Assembly (NCBI GenBank): GCA_017461385.1
Contig: JAFTXZ010000003.1
Location: forward strand, 82,392 to 146,391
Length of the DNA stretch: 64,000 bases
Direction: 5' to 3'
From: Clostridia bacterium
Lineage (GTDB): Bacteria; Bacillota; Clostridia; Oscillospirales; CAG-272
The first letter of the stretch is position 1. Each line of letters opens with the position of its first letter. A program made the position numbers and the translations under genes. This document shows, piece by piece, positions 17,624 to 26,024 of this stretch. The notes under the pieces were generated by a model, which was given only the letters and a program-made list of their open reading frames with translations, did no database searches and had not been told where the DNA came from.

Positions 17624-17652
17624 ATTATACACATACAACTAGGCTTTGTCAA
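17624..17652 (-). promoter_or_regulatory. Consensus promoter of rpmH
   Basis: Minus-strand -35 TTGACA (17647-17652), 17-base spacer, -10 TATAAT (17624-17629): a perfect sigma-A match about 90 bases before rpmH. Confidence 0.93.
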
Positions 17653-17715
17653 GCATTTTTTTCTACAAAAGCCGAATTTTGCCCGTGTGTTCCTTGGGCA
17701 AGCACCCCTTTTTTG

Positions 17716-19707
17716 CTATTTTTTCTTAGGGGAGTGTCTGTTTTTCGCCCTTTTTGTATCTGTTTTTTGTGTTATTTTCCTTGTGTTTTTGTTTGTTTTT
17801 TCTTTGTTTTTCTGCAAAACCTTGCCTTGAGGCTTGCCTTTTGCGCTGGATTTTCTTGCGCTCTGCGTCTTTGCATTTTGCCTCTCAAAATATTCAGAGC
17901 CGACACGCAAATCTGGCTTTACAAGGCATTTTCCCTCAAAGCCTATTAAATCCTCTCTGCCTGCTTTAGCAAGAGCCTCTCTTACTAAATTCCTATTTTC
18001 AGGCTTTCTATATTGCAAAAGCGCCCTTTGCATTAGCTTTTCACGATAATCGTCAGGAGCGTAAACTCTTTTGCCGTCAAGAGGATTTATTCCCGTGTAA
18101 TACATAACGGTTGAGGCAGTGCCCGGAGTTGGATAAAAGTCCTGTACCTGTTCAGGATTCAAGCCTAGCTCCTTTAGGTACAGAGCAAGCTCTACCGCGT
18201 CCTTTAGCTCACTTCCCGGGTGAGAGGACATAAGGTATGGAACAAGATATTGCTCCTTACCAGCCTCCTTGCAAAGCTTGAAATACTTATTCTTGAATTT
18301 ATTGTAAACGCTAATATCCGGCTTGCCCATATATTTGAGCACCTGAGATGAGCAATGCTCTGGCGCTACCTTGAGCTGACCGCTTACGTGATCACAAACG
18401 AGCTTCCTGAAAAAAGCATCGCTTTTGTCGTACATCATATAGTCAAAGCGAATTCCTGAGCGAATAAACACCTTCTTCACCTTGGGCAATGCTTCAATTT
18501 GACTAAGCAAATCTATGTACTCCGAGTGGTCCACCTTAAGGCTTGGGCATGGAGTAGGCACAAGACATTTTCTATTAGTGCAAACACCACTCTTTAGCTG
18601 TTTATCACAGGCTGGATATCTAAAGTTTGCCGTAGGACCGCCCACGTCATGAATATAGCCCTTAAAGTCCTTCATTTCAGTAATCAGCTTAGCCTCCTCC
18701 AAAACGGACGCTATGCTTCTTGACCTTACCTGCCTGCCCTGATGAAATGCAAGGGCGCAGAAGTTACACGCGCCAAAGCAACCACGATTGTGAGTTATCG
18801 AAAACTTAACCTCGCTGATTGCAGGCACTCCACCCTCCTTTTCGTACACAGGGTGATACTCTCTCATATATGGAAGTGCATAAACCCTGTCAAGCTCCTC
18901 TCGCTCAAGAGGAAAGGCAGGTGGATTTTGAACCAGCTTTTTGTTGTCGTAATATTCAACGATCGCCTTACCGCTTATGGCGTCTTGATTTTTATATTGT
19001 ATTCCAAAGGCACGAGCATACTCCTCCGGACTTTCCTTGATTAGATTAAAATCAAGCTCTGCTCCCACAGGGAAGGAAACCTCGTCCTCTCTTTTACAGA
19101 GATATACACAGCCCCTCTCGCCTCTGATTTTCTTTACAGGCACTCCACGGTCAAGCAATTTTGCTATTCTTAAAATAATGTTTTCTCCCATACCGTAGGT
19201 GAGAATATCTGCTCGGCTATCAACAAGAATGCTTCGCCTGATTTTGTTGTCCCAATAATCGTAATGAGCAAAGCGCCTAAGTGATGCCTCAAGCCCGCCT
19301 ATGATGATAGGAATATCTCCATAAGCCTCTCTTATTCTATTTGAATAAACTATAACTGCGCGGTCAGGGCGCTTGCCCATTTTTCCACCTGCAGAGTAGT
19401 AGTCGTAGCTTCTTTTCTTCTTTGATACAGTGTAGTGGGCAACCATTGAATCAATGTTACCAGCACTTACTAAAAAGCCTAAGCGGGGTCTTCCAAAACG
19501 CTTAAAATCCTCTGCGCTTTTATAGTCAGGCTGTGCCAAAACTGCTACCTTAAAGCCTGCATTTTCCAGAACTCTGGTTATAATAGCAGTACCAAAGGAC
19601 GGATGGTCAACATACGCATCGCCACTGACATATACAAAATCTGGAGCGCCCCAGCCAAGCGCATCGCATTCAGCCCTTGTAATTGGCAAAAAGCCCTTTC
19701 CCTTCAC
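17716..19707 (-). CDS. ygiQ: YgiQ family radical SAM protein (UPF0313)
   Basis: About 663 residues. The start region [20 protein letters not shown] is followed by [18 protein letters not shown]. The radical SAM cluster motif CFGACNFC sits near residue 315, and [12 protein letters not shown] near residue 480. A Lys/Arg-rich disordered tail closes the protein. Biochemical function is unknown. I place the start at the GTG at 19707, which has TAGGAGG six bases ahead; an upstream in-frame ATG at 19740 with AAGAGGAA is possible and would add 11 residues. Confidence 0.88.
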   Translation of the reverse strand: MKGKGFLPITRAECDALGWGAPDFVYVSGDAYVDHPSFGTAIITRVLENAGFKVAVLAQPDYKSAEDFKRFGRPRLGFLVSAGNIDSMVAHYTVSKKKRSYDYYSAGGKMGKRPDRAVIVYSNRIREAYGDIPIIIGGLEASLRRFAHYDYWDNKIRRSILVDSRADILTYGMGENIILRIAKLLDRGVPVKKIRGERGCVYLCKREDEVSFPVGAELDFNLIKESPEEYARAFGIQYKNQDAISGKAIVEYYDNKKLVQNPPAFPLEREELDRVYALPYMREYHPVYEKEGGVPAISEVKFSITHNRGCFGACNFCALAFHQGRQVRSRSIASVLEEAKLITEMKDFKGYIHDVGGPTANFRYPACDKQLKSGVCTNRKCLVPTPCPSLKVDHSEYIDLLSQIEALPKVKKVFIRSGIRFDYMMYDKSDAFFRKLVCDHVSGQLKVAPEHCSSQVLKYMGKPDISVYNKFKNKYFKLCKEAGKEQYLVPYLMSSHPGSELKDAVELALYLKELGLNPEQVQDFYPTPGTASTVMYYTGINPLDGKRVYAPDDYREKLMQRALLQYRKPENRNLVREALAKAGREDLIGFEGKCLVKPDLRVGSEYFERQNAKTQSARKSSAKGKPQGKVLQKNKEKTNKNTRKITQKTDTKRAKNRHSPKKK

Positions 19708-19812
19708 TTTTGTCCTCCTAAGGAAAGAACAGGCATTCACCTGTTCCTCTTATTTATAATCAACCTTTAGGTTGCATGTAACGCACAGAATCACTGCCGA
19801 CGGTTGTGTATC

Positions 19813-20115
19813 CTATTCTTCCTCGTTGTCATTCATTAGAATGTCCATTATATTATTTGCAACCTTTTCATCCTCAAGGTAAACAAGGCAATCGTTTTCC
19901 TCGTCAATACGGAAAATGAGAACCTCGTTTTCTTCCACGCCCTCTAGCTTGGTCAATGGCTTAAGAACTGCGTAGTAGCTACCCTCGTAATCTACAACGG
20001 CAACCTGATCAAACTCAATCTCTTTGCCGTTGTTATCCTCTACAACAATTGATTCAAAGTTGTTGTCGTCAAAAAGCTTGTCGACAAATCTTGCTTTCTT
20101 TTCTTTATTGTCCAT
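19813..20115 (-). CDS. DUF1292 domain protein, 100 residues
   Basis: A small acidic protein with the DUF1292 core VVEDNNGKEIEFDQV and YYAVLKPL, and VLIFRIDEEND later. The frame extends upstream without a stop, but the ATG at 20115 has GGAGG five bases ahead and gives the family's normal length. Its first 11 bases lie inside the end of dnaB, so it is translated with dnaB. Function unknown. Confidence 0.85.
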   Translation of the reverse strand: MDNKEKKARFVDKLFDDNNFESIVVEDNNGKEIEFDQVAVVDYEGSYYAVLKPLTKLEGVEENEVLIFRIDEENDCLVYLEDEKVANNIMDILMNDNEEE

Positions 20116-21466
20116 AATATCCTCCGCTTCCATCACCCATATTCTTTTCAAGGCCAGAGAACTTGGTGTATTCACCAGTCCAGCCCATTTGTACCGTTCC
20201 TGTATTACCTTGACGGTTTTTAGCCACGATAACGTCAACCAAATGCTCCTTCTCAGGGTCCTCACCATAATAGTCTCGAGACAGGAATATAACCTTGTCC
20301 GCATCCTGCTCAATAGAGCCTGATTCACGAAGGTCGGAAAGCATTGGCTTTCTCTTTTCCTTTTCCTTTTCCGATGCACGTCCTAGCTGTGAGCAGGTGA
20401 TAACTGGCACGTTAAGCTCGTTTGCAAGAAGCTTAAGTCCTCTTGTAAGATCAGAAACCTCGTTTACACGAGAGCCGTCCTTGCGCTTCTTATCCGACTC
20501 CATAAGCTGTAGGTAGTCCACAATAACAAGCCCTAAATCCTTAATTCTGCGAAGCTTGGATTTCATCGCGTTTATGGTTATATTTGACGTATCATCAATA
20601 TAAATATTAGTTTCGGAAAGAATAGATGAGGCATACGCCAAGCTATCCCAATCCTTTTCGCTAAGAGTTCCTGTTCTGAGGTTAGAGGAGTCAACCATAG
20701 CCTCAGAGGACAAAATTCTCATTACCAGTGCCTCGTTAGGCATTTCAAGAGAGAAAATGCATACTGCCTTTTTAGACTTCTTAGCAATATTTGTGCCTAT
20801 GTTAAGACAAAACGCAGTTTTACCTACACCTGGACGAGCTCCAACAACTATAAGCTCACCCTTGCCAAAGCCGACAATCATATTGTCAAGGTCCTTAAAG
20901 CCTGAGGAAAGCCCCTTTCCCTTGTCTGGATTATTTTTAAGCTCCTCAAGGTTTCCACATACGTTTACAATAACGTCTCTTATGTGTACAAAATCGCTTC
21001 TTTGATTTCTTTCGGCAATTTCAAAAATCCTTTGCTCAGCCACGTCAACAATGTTGTCAACAGTGTCATTTTCCTCAAAGGCGTCCTGTTGAATAAGCTG
21101 AGAGGCCTCTATAAGCTTTCTCAAAACGCTTTTTTCATAAACGATTTGAACGTAATCCCTTACGTTAGCAGTTGTTGGCACAATGTCAACAAGAAGCTGA
21201 ATATATGAGTGGGCAGATGTCTCGTCCTGATAAACCCCTGATTTAACAATTGCATTTATAACTGCAATATTATCAACAGTTCTGCTGTCGCCCTTTAGGT
21301 CGCAAATTGAATCGTAAATTCTTTGGTGGTCCTCAATGTAAAAATCTTGAGGCTTCAAGTATTGAGAGGCAATCTCGAAGCATTTTTCCGGGTCTGCTAT
21401 AATACAGCCCAAAACAGCCTGCTCAGCATCCACTGAGTAGGGTAGCTTTCTCTGTAATCCGTCCAT
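20105..21466 (-). CDS. dnaB: Replicative DNA helicase DnaB
   Basis: 453 residues. The N-terminal primase-interacting domain begins LPYSVDAEQAVLG. The RecA-like motor has Walker A GARPGVGKTAF near residue 206, IYIDDTSNIT, the Walker B-like LVIVDYLQLM and SRGL-type DLTRGLKLLA. It unwinds DNA at the fork as a hexamer. It starts 1 base after rplI ends and overlaps the DUF1292 gene, so gdpP-rplI-dnaB is an operon, as in many Bacillota. Confidence 0.95.
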   Translation of the reverse strand: MDGLQRKLPYSVDAEQAVLGCIIADPEKCFEIASQYLKPQDFYIEDHQRIYDSICDLKGDSRTVDNIAVINAIVKSGVYQDETSAHSYIQLLVDIVPTTANVRDYVQIVYEKSVLRKLIEASQLIQQDAFEENDTVDNIVDVAEQRIFEIAERNQRSDFVHIRDVIVNVCGNLEELKNNPDKGKGLSSGFKDLDNMIVGFGKGELIVVGARPGVGKTAFCLNIGTNIAKKSKKAVCIFSLEMPNEALVMRILSSEAMVDSSNLRTGTLSEKDWDSLAYASSILSETNIYIDDTSNITINAMKSKLRRIKDLGLVIVDYLQLMESDKKRKDGSRVNEVSDLTRGLKLLANELNVPVITCSQLGRASEKEKEKRKPMLSDLRESGSIEQDADKVIFLSRDYYGEDPEKEHLVDVIVAKNRQGNTGTVQMGWTGEYTKFSGLEKNMGDGSGGYYGQ

Positions 21467-21467
21467 T

Positions 21468-21914
21468 TTACTTCTCCGTTACAGTAACAGTAAGCTTGCC
21501 TACAACGTCAGGGTAAACCTTAACGTCAAGAATGTACGTGCCAAACGCCTTGATTGGCGCATCAAGCTGAATTTTTCTCTTATCAATCTCAAGAGCGCAC
21601 TGACTCTTTAATGCCTCTGCAATATCCTTTGCAGTAATTGCACCGTAAAATCTACCCTCGTTGCCTGCCTCAGCCTTAATTTCTACCTTGCATGCAGAAA
21701 TTTTCTTTGCAAGCTCGCTAGCCTCCGCCTTCTCTACATCCTTACGATGCTTGTCGGAGCTTTCCTTATTCTTAACGTCATTGATTGCCTTAGCGTCAGC
21801 TACAACTGCAAGCTTTCTTGGAAAAAGAAAGTTTCTCGCATAGCCCTCTGAAACATCAATAATTTGATTCTTTTTACCTTGGGACTTAACGTCCTGTAAA
21901 AGTACAACCTTCAT
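21468..21914 (-). CDS. rplI: Ribosomal protein L9 (bL9)
   Basis: 148 residues, the usual length. The N-terminal 23S rRNA-binding domain reads MKVVLLQDVKSQGKKNQIID followed by EGYARNFLFPRKLA; a helical linker and C-terminal domain follow. It lies between gdpP and dnaB, the conserved order. Confidence 0.96.
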   Translation of the reverse strand: MKVVLLQDVKSQGKKNQIIDVSEGYARNFLFPRKLAVVADAKAINDVKNKESSDKHRKDVEKAEASELAKKISACKVEIKAEAGNEGRFYGAITAKDIAEALKSQCALEIDKRKIQLDAPIKAFGTYILDVKVYPDVVGKLTVTVTEK

Positions 21915-21925
21915 TTTATTTCTCC

Positions 21926-23932
21926 TTATTCATCCATGTTAATTTTATCATCAATTGCCTGCTTTAGCCTGTCGAGAACACGTTGCATATTTGGCATTTT
22001 TTCATTGAGCACAACCTGTGCGCCCGCCTCGTCAAAGCGTCCGCCACCCTTCAGCTCCTCAAGAATGAGCTGAACGTTTACAGATCCGTTTGAACGAGCT
22101 GAAATAGCAACAGTATTTCCGATTCTTACCAACGCAAAGCTTGCAGAAACGCCCTCAAGAGAAAGCATCTTATCAGCAACCTTTGCGTTCATAATTCTGT
22201 CAAGTGAATCCTTACCGTTTTCATTGATAGCAATTGCAAAGCAATTACGATAGGTATCGAGAGTTTCTGCGTATTTTATTTCCTTTTTGTAGTCAAAAAG
22301 ATTTGTTTTGAATAGATTTTGAATGCTCTCATATTGCGCACCGTGGTCTCTTAGATACATAGATGCAGAGTGAGTTTTTGTACCAACGCCCTTTGTAAAG
22401 TGCTTTGTGTCAAGCAAAATGCCTGAATAAATCATATTTGCATCCATTGGTGTCAGAAAGTCAACAGGTAGAACCTGCTCAAGAAGCTCTGCCACAATTT
22501 CACTAGCACTTGACGCACTTGGCTCAATATATGAAAGAAGTGGCTCCTTTTCAAACTCTGCAGTCTTACGGTGGTGGTCGATATAAATGATATTATCAAC
22601 CATCTTTGCAAGCTCAGGAGATTCAAACATTTTTGCGTTGTTTACGTCAACAACGATAAGAAGCGTATCTGTACGCACTAGGTCAAGACCCTTTGAGGCG
22701 TTTACAAAAACGCCCTTCATATTATCGTAGCCCTCTAGTAGCTTTAAGCATCTCTTAACGTTTGCATCCTTAAAGGCAGTAACGATATTTACCTTCTTTT
22801 TGCACATCATTGCAAGACGCGCAATACCTACAGACGCTCCTATTGCGTCATAGTCTGGGAACTTATGCGCCATTACAAGCACGTTGCCTGCCTCGTTAAT
22901 GCAGGTGAGAAGCTCGCTGGCAATAACACGGGAACGAACCTTTACTCTGTTTTGTAGCGTATTTACAAGTCCGCCATAGAATAAAACTCTTTCACCAATT
23001 CTTACTGCAGCCTGGTCACCACCACGCTGAAGCGCCATGTCAAGCGCCTGCTGAGCAATCTTTTCCTTTTCACCCATAGTACCCTCAACAGAGGCAATAC
23101 CCATTGAAAGAGTTACAGGAATGTTGCTTCTTCCAGCCTTAATCTCTCTTACCTTGTCAAGCACGTCGAACTCTGACTTGATAAATTCGTCAAGGTCCTC
23201 TCTGTCAAAGATGAAAATATACTTGTCCTTTTCATATTCCTTGAGCATACCGTTAACAGAATCGCACCAGCCACGAAGGATAACCTCGATTTTAGCGGAG
23301 ATTTCACGATATCTTTCCTGCTCAAATCTCAAAATCTCATCAATATTGTCGATAATAACGTAAGCAACGACCTTTTCCTTATTGCGAATAAAGGTCTTTC
23401 TTTCGGTAAGCTCCGTTATATTCACAAAGCTCAAAAGGAAGCATCTTTCCTCGCCACTATCAAGACGAGTTTCATCAACAACGTACCTTTCATCTGCATA
23501 GAGCACGGATTCAGGTGTTTTGTTTTTAGGTGTGGAGTTTTCCTTTAGAACGTAGCCGAATAGCTTCTCCACGCTCATACCAACCACGCTCTTTTTATTA
23601 ATCGCCTTTGGTGTAAACTTGTTAGTCCAAAGAATCTTGTTGTTGATATCACAAATTACACAAGGCACGCCCTCAACGTTTACTCTGTCGTAAATAACGT
23701 CCTCAATTCTTGGGCCAACCTTTTCTCTTGTTTTTTTGTCGAGCACGCCCGCTAACACAGCAATAGCTATGAATATCACAACATACGCAACTATGCTACC
23801 AATGCCAAAAATAAGTGCTTTTTCTGGGAATTTGTATAGTAGAAACGCCTCAAGTCCTAACACAATAGCTGTTAGAATTGGCATAACAACACGATACGCA
23901 ATCTTTTTGAAGTCAATTCGTTTTTTGAACAT
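21926..23932 (-). CDS. gdpP: Cyclic-di-AMP phosphodiesterase GdpP (DHH/DHHA1)
   Basis: 668 residues. Two N-terminal membrane helices (about 12-62) are followed by a PAS-like domain, a degenerate GGDEF domain (residues about 180-310) and a DHH-DHHA1 phosphodiesterase. The DHH domain shows AHKFPDYDAIGASVG near residue 360, VVDVNN and YIDHHRKTAEF near residue 455. The enzyme hydrolyses c-di-AMP, which sets potassium balance and cell-wall stress responses. A promoter lies at 23977-24005 and rplI and dnaB follow closely. Confidence 0.94.
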   Translation of the reverse strand: MFKKRIDFKKIAYRVVMPILTAIVLGLEAFLLYKFPEKALIFGIGSIVAYVVIFIAIAVLAGVLDKKTREKVGPRIEDVIYDRVNVEGVPCVICDINNKILWTNKFTPKAINKKSVVGMSVEKLFGYVLKENSTPKNKTPESVLYADERYVVDETRLDSGEERCFLLSFVNITELTERKTFIRNKEKVVAYVIIDNIDEILRFEQERYREISAKIEVILRGWCDSVNGMLKEYEKDKYIFIFDREDLDEFIKSEFDVLDKVREIKAGRSNIPVTLSMGIASVEGTMGEKEKIAQQALDMALQRGGDQAAVRIGERVLFYGGLVNTLQNRVKVRSRVIASELLTCINEAGNVLVMAHKFPDYDAIGASVGIARLAMMCKKKVNIVTAFKDANVKRCLKLLEGYDNMKGVFVNASKGLDLVRTDTLLIVVDVNNAKMFESPELAKMVDNIIYIDHHRKTAEFEKEPLLSYIEPSASSASEIVAELLEQVLPVDFLTPMDANMIYSGILLDTKHFTKGVGTKTHSASMYLRDHGAQYESIQNLFKTNLFDYKKEIKYAETLDTYRNCFAIAINENGKDSLDRIMNAKVADKMLSLEGVSASFALVRIGNTVAISARSNGSVNVQLILEELKGGGRFDEAGAQVVLNEKMPNMQRVLDRLKQAIDDKINMDE

Positions 23933-23976
23933 AGCGACCCCCTTCTATAATAATAAAAAACTATATCGTAAATAAT

Positions 23977-24005
23977 AGTGTAGCATATTTTTATTATTTT
24001 GTAAA
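23977..24005 (-). promoter_or_regulatory. Promoter of the gdpP-rplI-dnaB run
   Basis: Minus-strand -35 TTTACA (24000-24005), 17-base spacer, -10 TACACT (23977-23982), 45 bases before the gdpP start. Confidence 0.7.
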
Positions 24006-24025
24006 GTAGTTTTTAATTTTTGCAC

Positions 24026-24054
24026 TTGCATAGGTTGTGGTTTTGTGATATACT
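24026..24054 (+). promoter_or_regulatory. Promoter of the glmU-like/pth run
   Basis: -35 TTGCAT (24026-24031), 17-base spacer, -10 TATACT (24049-24054), 41 bases before the ATG at 24095, with AAAGGAG ahead of it. Divergent from the gdpP promoter. Confidence 0.8.
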
Positions 24055-24094
24055 TATGATGGTTTAATATCGTTCAAAGGAGAAAAACGAAGCA

Positions 24095-25261
24095 ATGAAG
24101 AAACTATATATGGTTGTTTGCGACCTTGACCCTGTTGCCTATTTGCCAGATGGCAGAGATACCAAGGTCTTTGACTCGCCTATTTATGAGCATACCTTTA
24201 GAAAGATTAAGGACGCCTCAAACAAGCTGGGCCTGGACGTGGAATTTGTTCGTGCCTCAACCTGTGATATTGAAAATACAAAATCCAGAATTAGTCCAGA
24301 CTTTGATGATATCGTGGTTTTTGCATCTCCCCTTGCGTTTTTAGCTAAGGGCACGGATGTTGAGGGTGCGCTGGACTACGTTTTGAAAAGCGACGTTGGC
24401 TACGCAACCGTAGGTAGCTTAAGAAGCCTTTATCTTGCAGTAGGTCAAGGCAGAATGCTGACAGATGGTGAAATTACCTCCTGCGCAGGCTTCGTTGCCT
24501 CAATCAATGCAAATGGCACAAAGGTTTACTCGGCTCACTTCGCTGACAGTGAAAAATCCGTACCTATTTCAAAGCTTGATTTTTATAAAAAAATAGACAC
24601 GTATCGCCACGAAATGCTAGACTATCTAGTTTTAAGTGGTGTCGATATTGAGTCAAGAGACGGCATTATCGTTTCCCCGGTTACGGAAATCCATCGTGGC
24701 GTTAAGCTACTGACTGGCTCCGTTATCAAGGACGGAACTAAGATTCTTGACAATGCAATTATCGGTCCTCATTCATATATTTCTGCCTCTGAAATTGGCG
24801 AAGAATCTAAAATTATTCAATCCAGAATCGAGGGAAGTATTGTTGAGCACGGCGCTGTGGTTGGTCCATTCTCTACCCTTGCTGAAGGCTGTCATATTCT
24901 TACCGAATCAGTTGTTGGCTCATACTGCGAGCTTCGTGGTACAATGGTTAGCACAGGCTCTGTCATTTCCTCTCATTGTGTCCTTTCTTATACGGACGTT
25001 GAGCAAAGGTGCTTAATCGGTAGCGGTGTAGTAACAGTTGATTTTGAAAACAAAAAGAAGCAAAATCGTGTAAGAATAAGCACAGGTACTGTTATTGGAA
25101 GCAACTCTACCCTTATCTCCCCCATTACGATTGGAATGAACGCCTTTGTTGCTGCCGGCTCTACAATTACCGACGACGTTCCACAGGGCGCTCTTGGTAT
25201 TGCAAGAGAATATCAGACAAATCACGATGGTTGGGCAAGGCGCAGAGCTCCAAGACACTAA
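24095..25261 (+). CDS. GlmU-like acetyltransferase with degenerate N-terminal domain
   Basis: 388 residues. The C-terminal two thirds form a left-handed beta helix of GlmU type: VSPVTEIHRGVKLL around residue 194, a histidine in SSHCVLSY at the position of the GlmU catalytic histidine, IGSGVVTVDFENKKK, and GSTITDDVPQGALGIAREYQ. That domain would acetylate glucosamine-1-phosphate. The N-terminal 160 residues keep the outline of the uridylyltransferase fold but lack the LAAGxGTRM loop and the metal-binding Gly-Asp, so UDP-GlcNAc synthesis by this protein is doubtful. It replaces glmU in the usual glmU-pth-mfd order. Confidence 0.75.
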   Translation: MKKLYMVVCDLDPVAYLPDGRDTKVFDSPIYEHTFRKIKDASNKLGLDVEFVRASTCDIENTKSRISPDFDDIVVFASPLAFLAKGTDVEGALDYVLKSDVGYATVGSLRSLYLAVGQGRMLTDGEITSCAGFVASINANGTKVYSAHFADSEKSVPISKLDFYKKIDTYRHEMLDYLVLSGVDIESRDGIIVSPVTEIHRGVKLLTGSVIKDGTKILDNAIIGPHSYISASEIGEESKIIQSRIEGSIVEHGAVVGPFSTLAEGCHILTESVVGSYCELRGTMVSTGSVISSHCVLSYTDVEQRCLIGSGVVTVDFENKKKQNRVRISTGTVIGSNSTLISPITIGMNAFVAAGSTITDDVPQGALGIAREYQTNHDGWARRRAPRH

Positions 25262-25270
25262 GGAGATAAA

Positions 25271-25900
25271 ATGGCAAGCATTTTTGATTTATTTAAGCAG
25301 ATAGAAAAAAAGGATGAGCGTGGCTCAATCACACATCTTGTGGTCGGTCTTGGCAATCCTGAAGCAAAATACACCTATACGAGGCATAACGCAGGCTTTT
25401 TGGCAATAGACTATCTTTGTGGAAAAATCGGAGCAAAATGCGACAGATTGAAATTCAAGGCGCTTGTTGGCGAAGCCACAATTGGTGGTTGCCGTGTGCT
25501 TTTAATGAAGCCACAGACGTATATGAACCGTTCAGGCGAGGCAGTTATTGAGGCATCTAGCTTCTATAAAATCCCTGCAGAAAACATAATCGTTTTGTCC
25601 GATGACACCTCCCTTGACGTGGGTAGGCTTCGCATTCGCAAAAATGGCAGTGCTGGCGGTCATAATGGCTTGAAGAACATAATTGAGCATCTCGGCACAG
25701 ATAGCTTCCCAAGAATTAAGCTAGGCGTAGGTCAAAAGCCACCTCAATATGATATGACCGACTGGGTTCTTGGTAGAATGAGCGAGGAAAACGAGAACAA
25801 GCAATTTGAAATTATAAAGCTTGTGCCTGACATTCTTCCTCTTATGCTAACAGGCGAAATAGAAAAAGCCATGTGCGATTTCAACGGCATAGTAAAGTAA
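25271..25900 (+). CDS. pth: Peptidyl-tRNA hydrolase
   Basis: 209 residues. VVGLGNPEAKYTYTRHNAGF includes the catalytic histidine, and KPQTYMNRSGEAV, VLSDDTSLDVG and SAGGHNGLKNII follow. An N-terminal extension of about 23 residues precedes the usual start. The enzyme frees tRNA from dropped peptidyl-tRNA. It begins 9 bases after the GlmU-like gene and ends with a terminator before mfd. Confidence 0.95.
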   Translation: MASIFDLFKQIEKKDERGSITHLVVGLGNPEAKYTYTRHNAGFLAIDYLCGKIGAKCDRLKFKALVGEATIGGCRVLLMKPQTYMNRSGEAVIEASSFYKIPAENIIVLSDDTSLDVGRLRIRKNGSAGGHNGLKNIIEHLGTDSFPRIKLGVGQKPPQYDMTDWVLGRMSEENENKQFEIIKLVPDILPLMLTGEIEKAMCDFNGIVK

Positions 25901-25919
25901 AACATAAAAAAATATCAGG

Positions 25920-25960
25920 AGAGCCACTTTGAAAAAAGTGGCACTCTGTGTTTGTTTTTC
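25920..25960 (+). terminator. Terminator after pth
   Basis: Hairpin GCCACTTT/AAGTGGC extended by AGAG/CTCT with one bulge (25920-25947), followed by GTGTTTGTTTTTC. A second small hairpin CGTTAC/GTAACG lies at about 25974-25991. Confidence 0.7.
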
Positions 25961-26024
25961 AAAGATTTTGCCAACGTTACCACTCTGTAACGTCGGCTTA
26001 ATTGTATAAAGGAAGGAGCAAGGC

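Noticed and set aside
20116-20379. N-terminal extension of the DUF1292 protein
   Set aside because: The extension is dnaB read in another frame; the ATG at 20115 has a good ribosome site and gives the family length.
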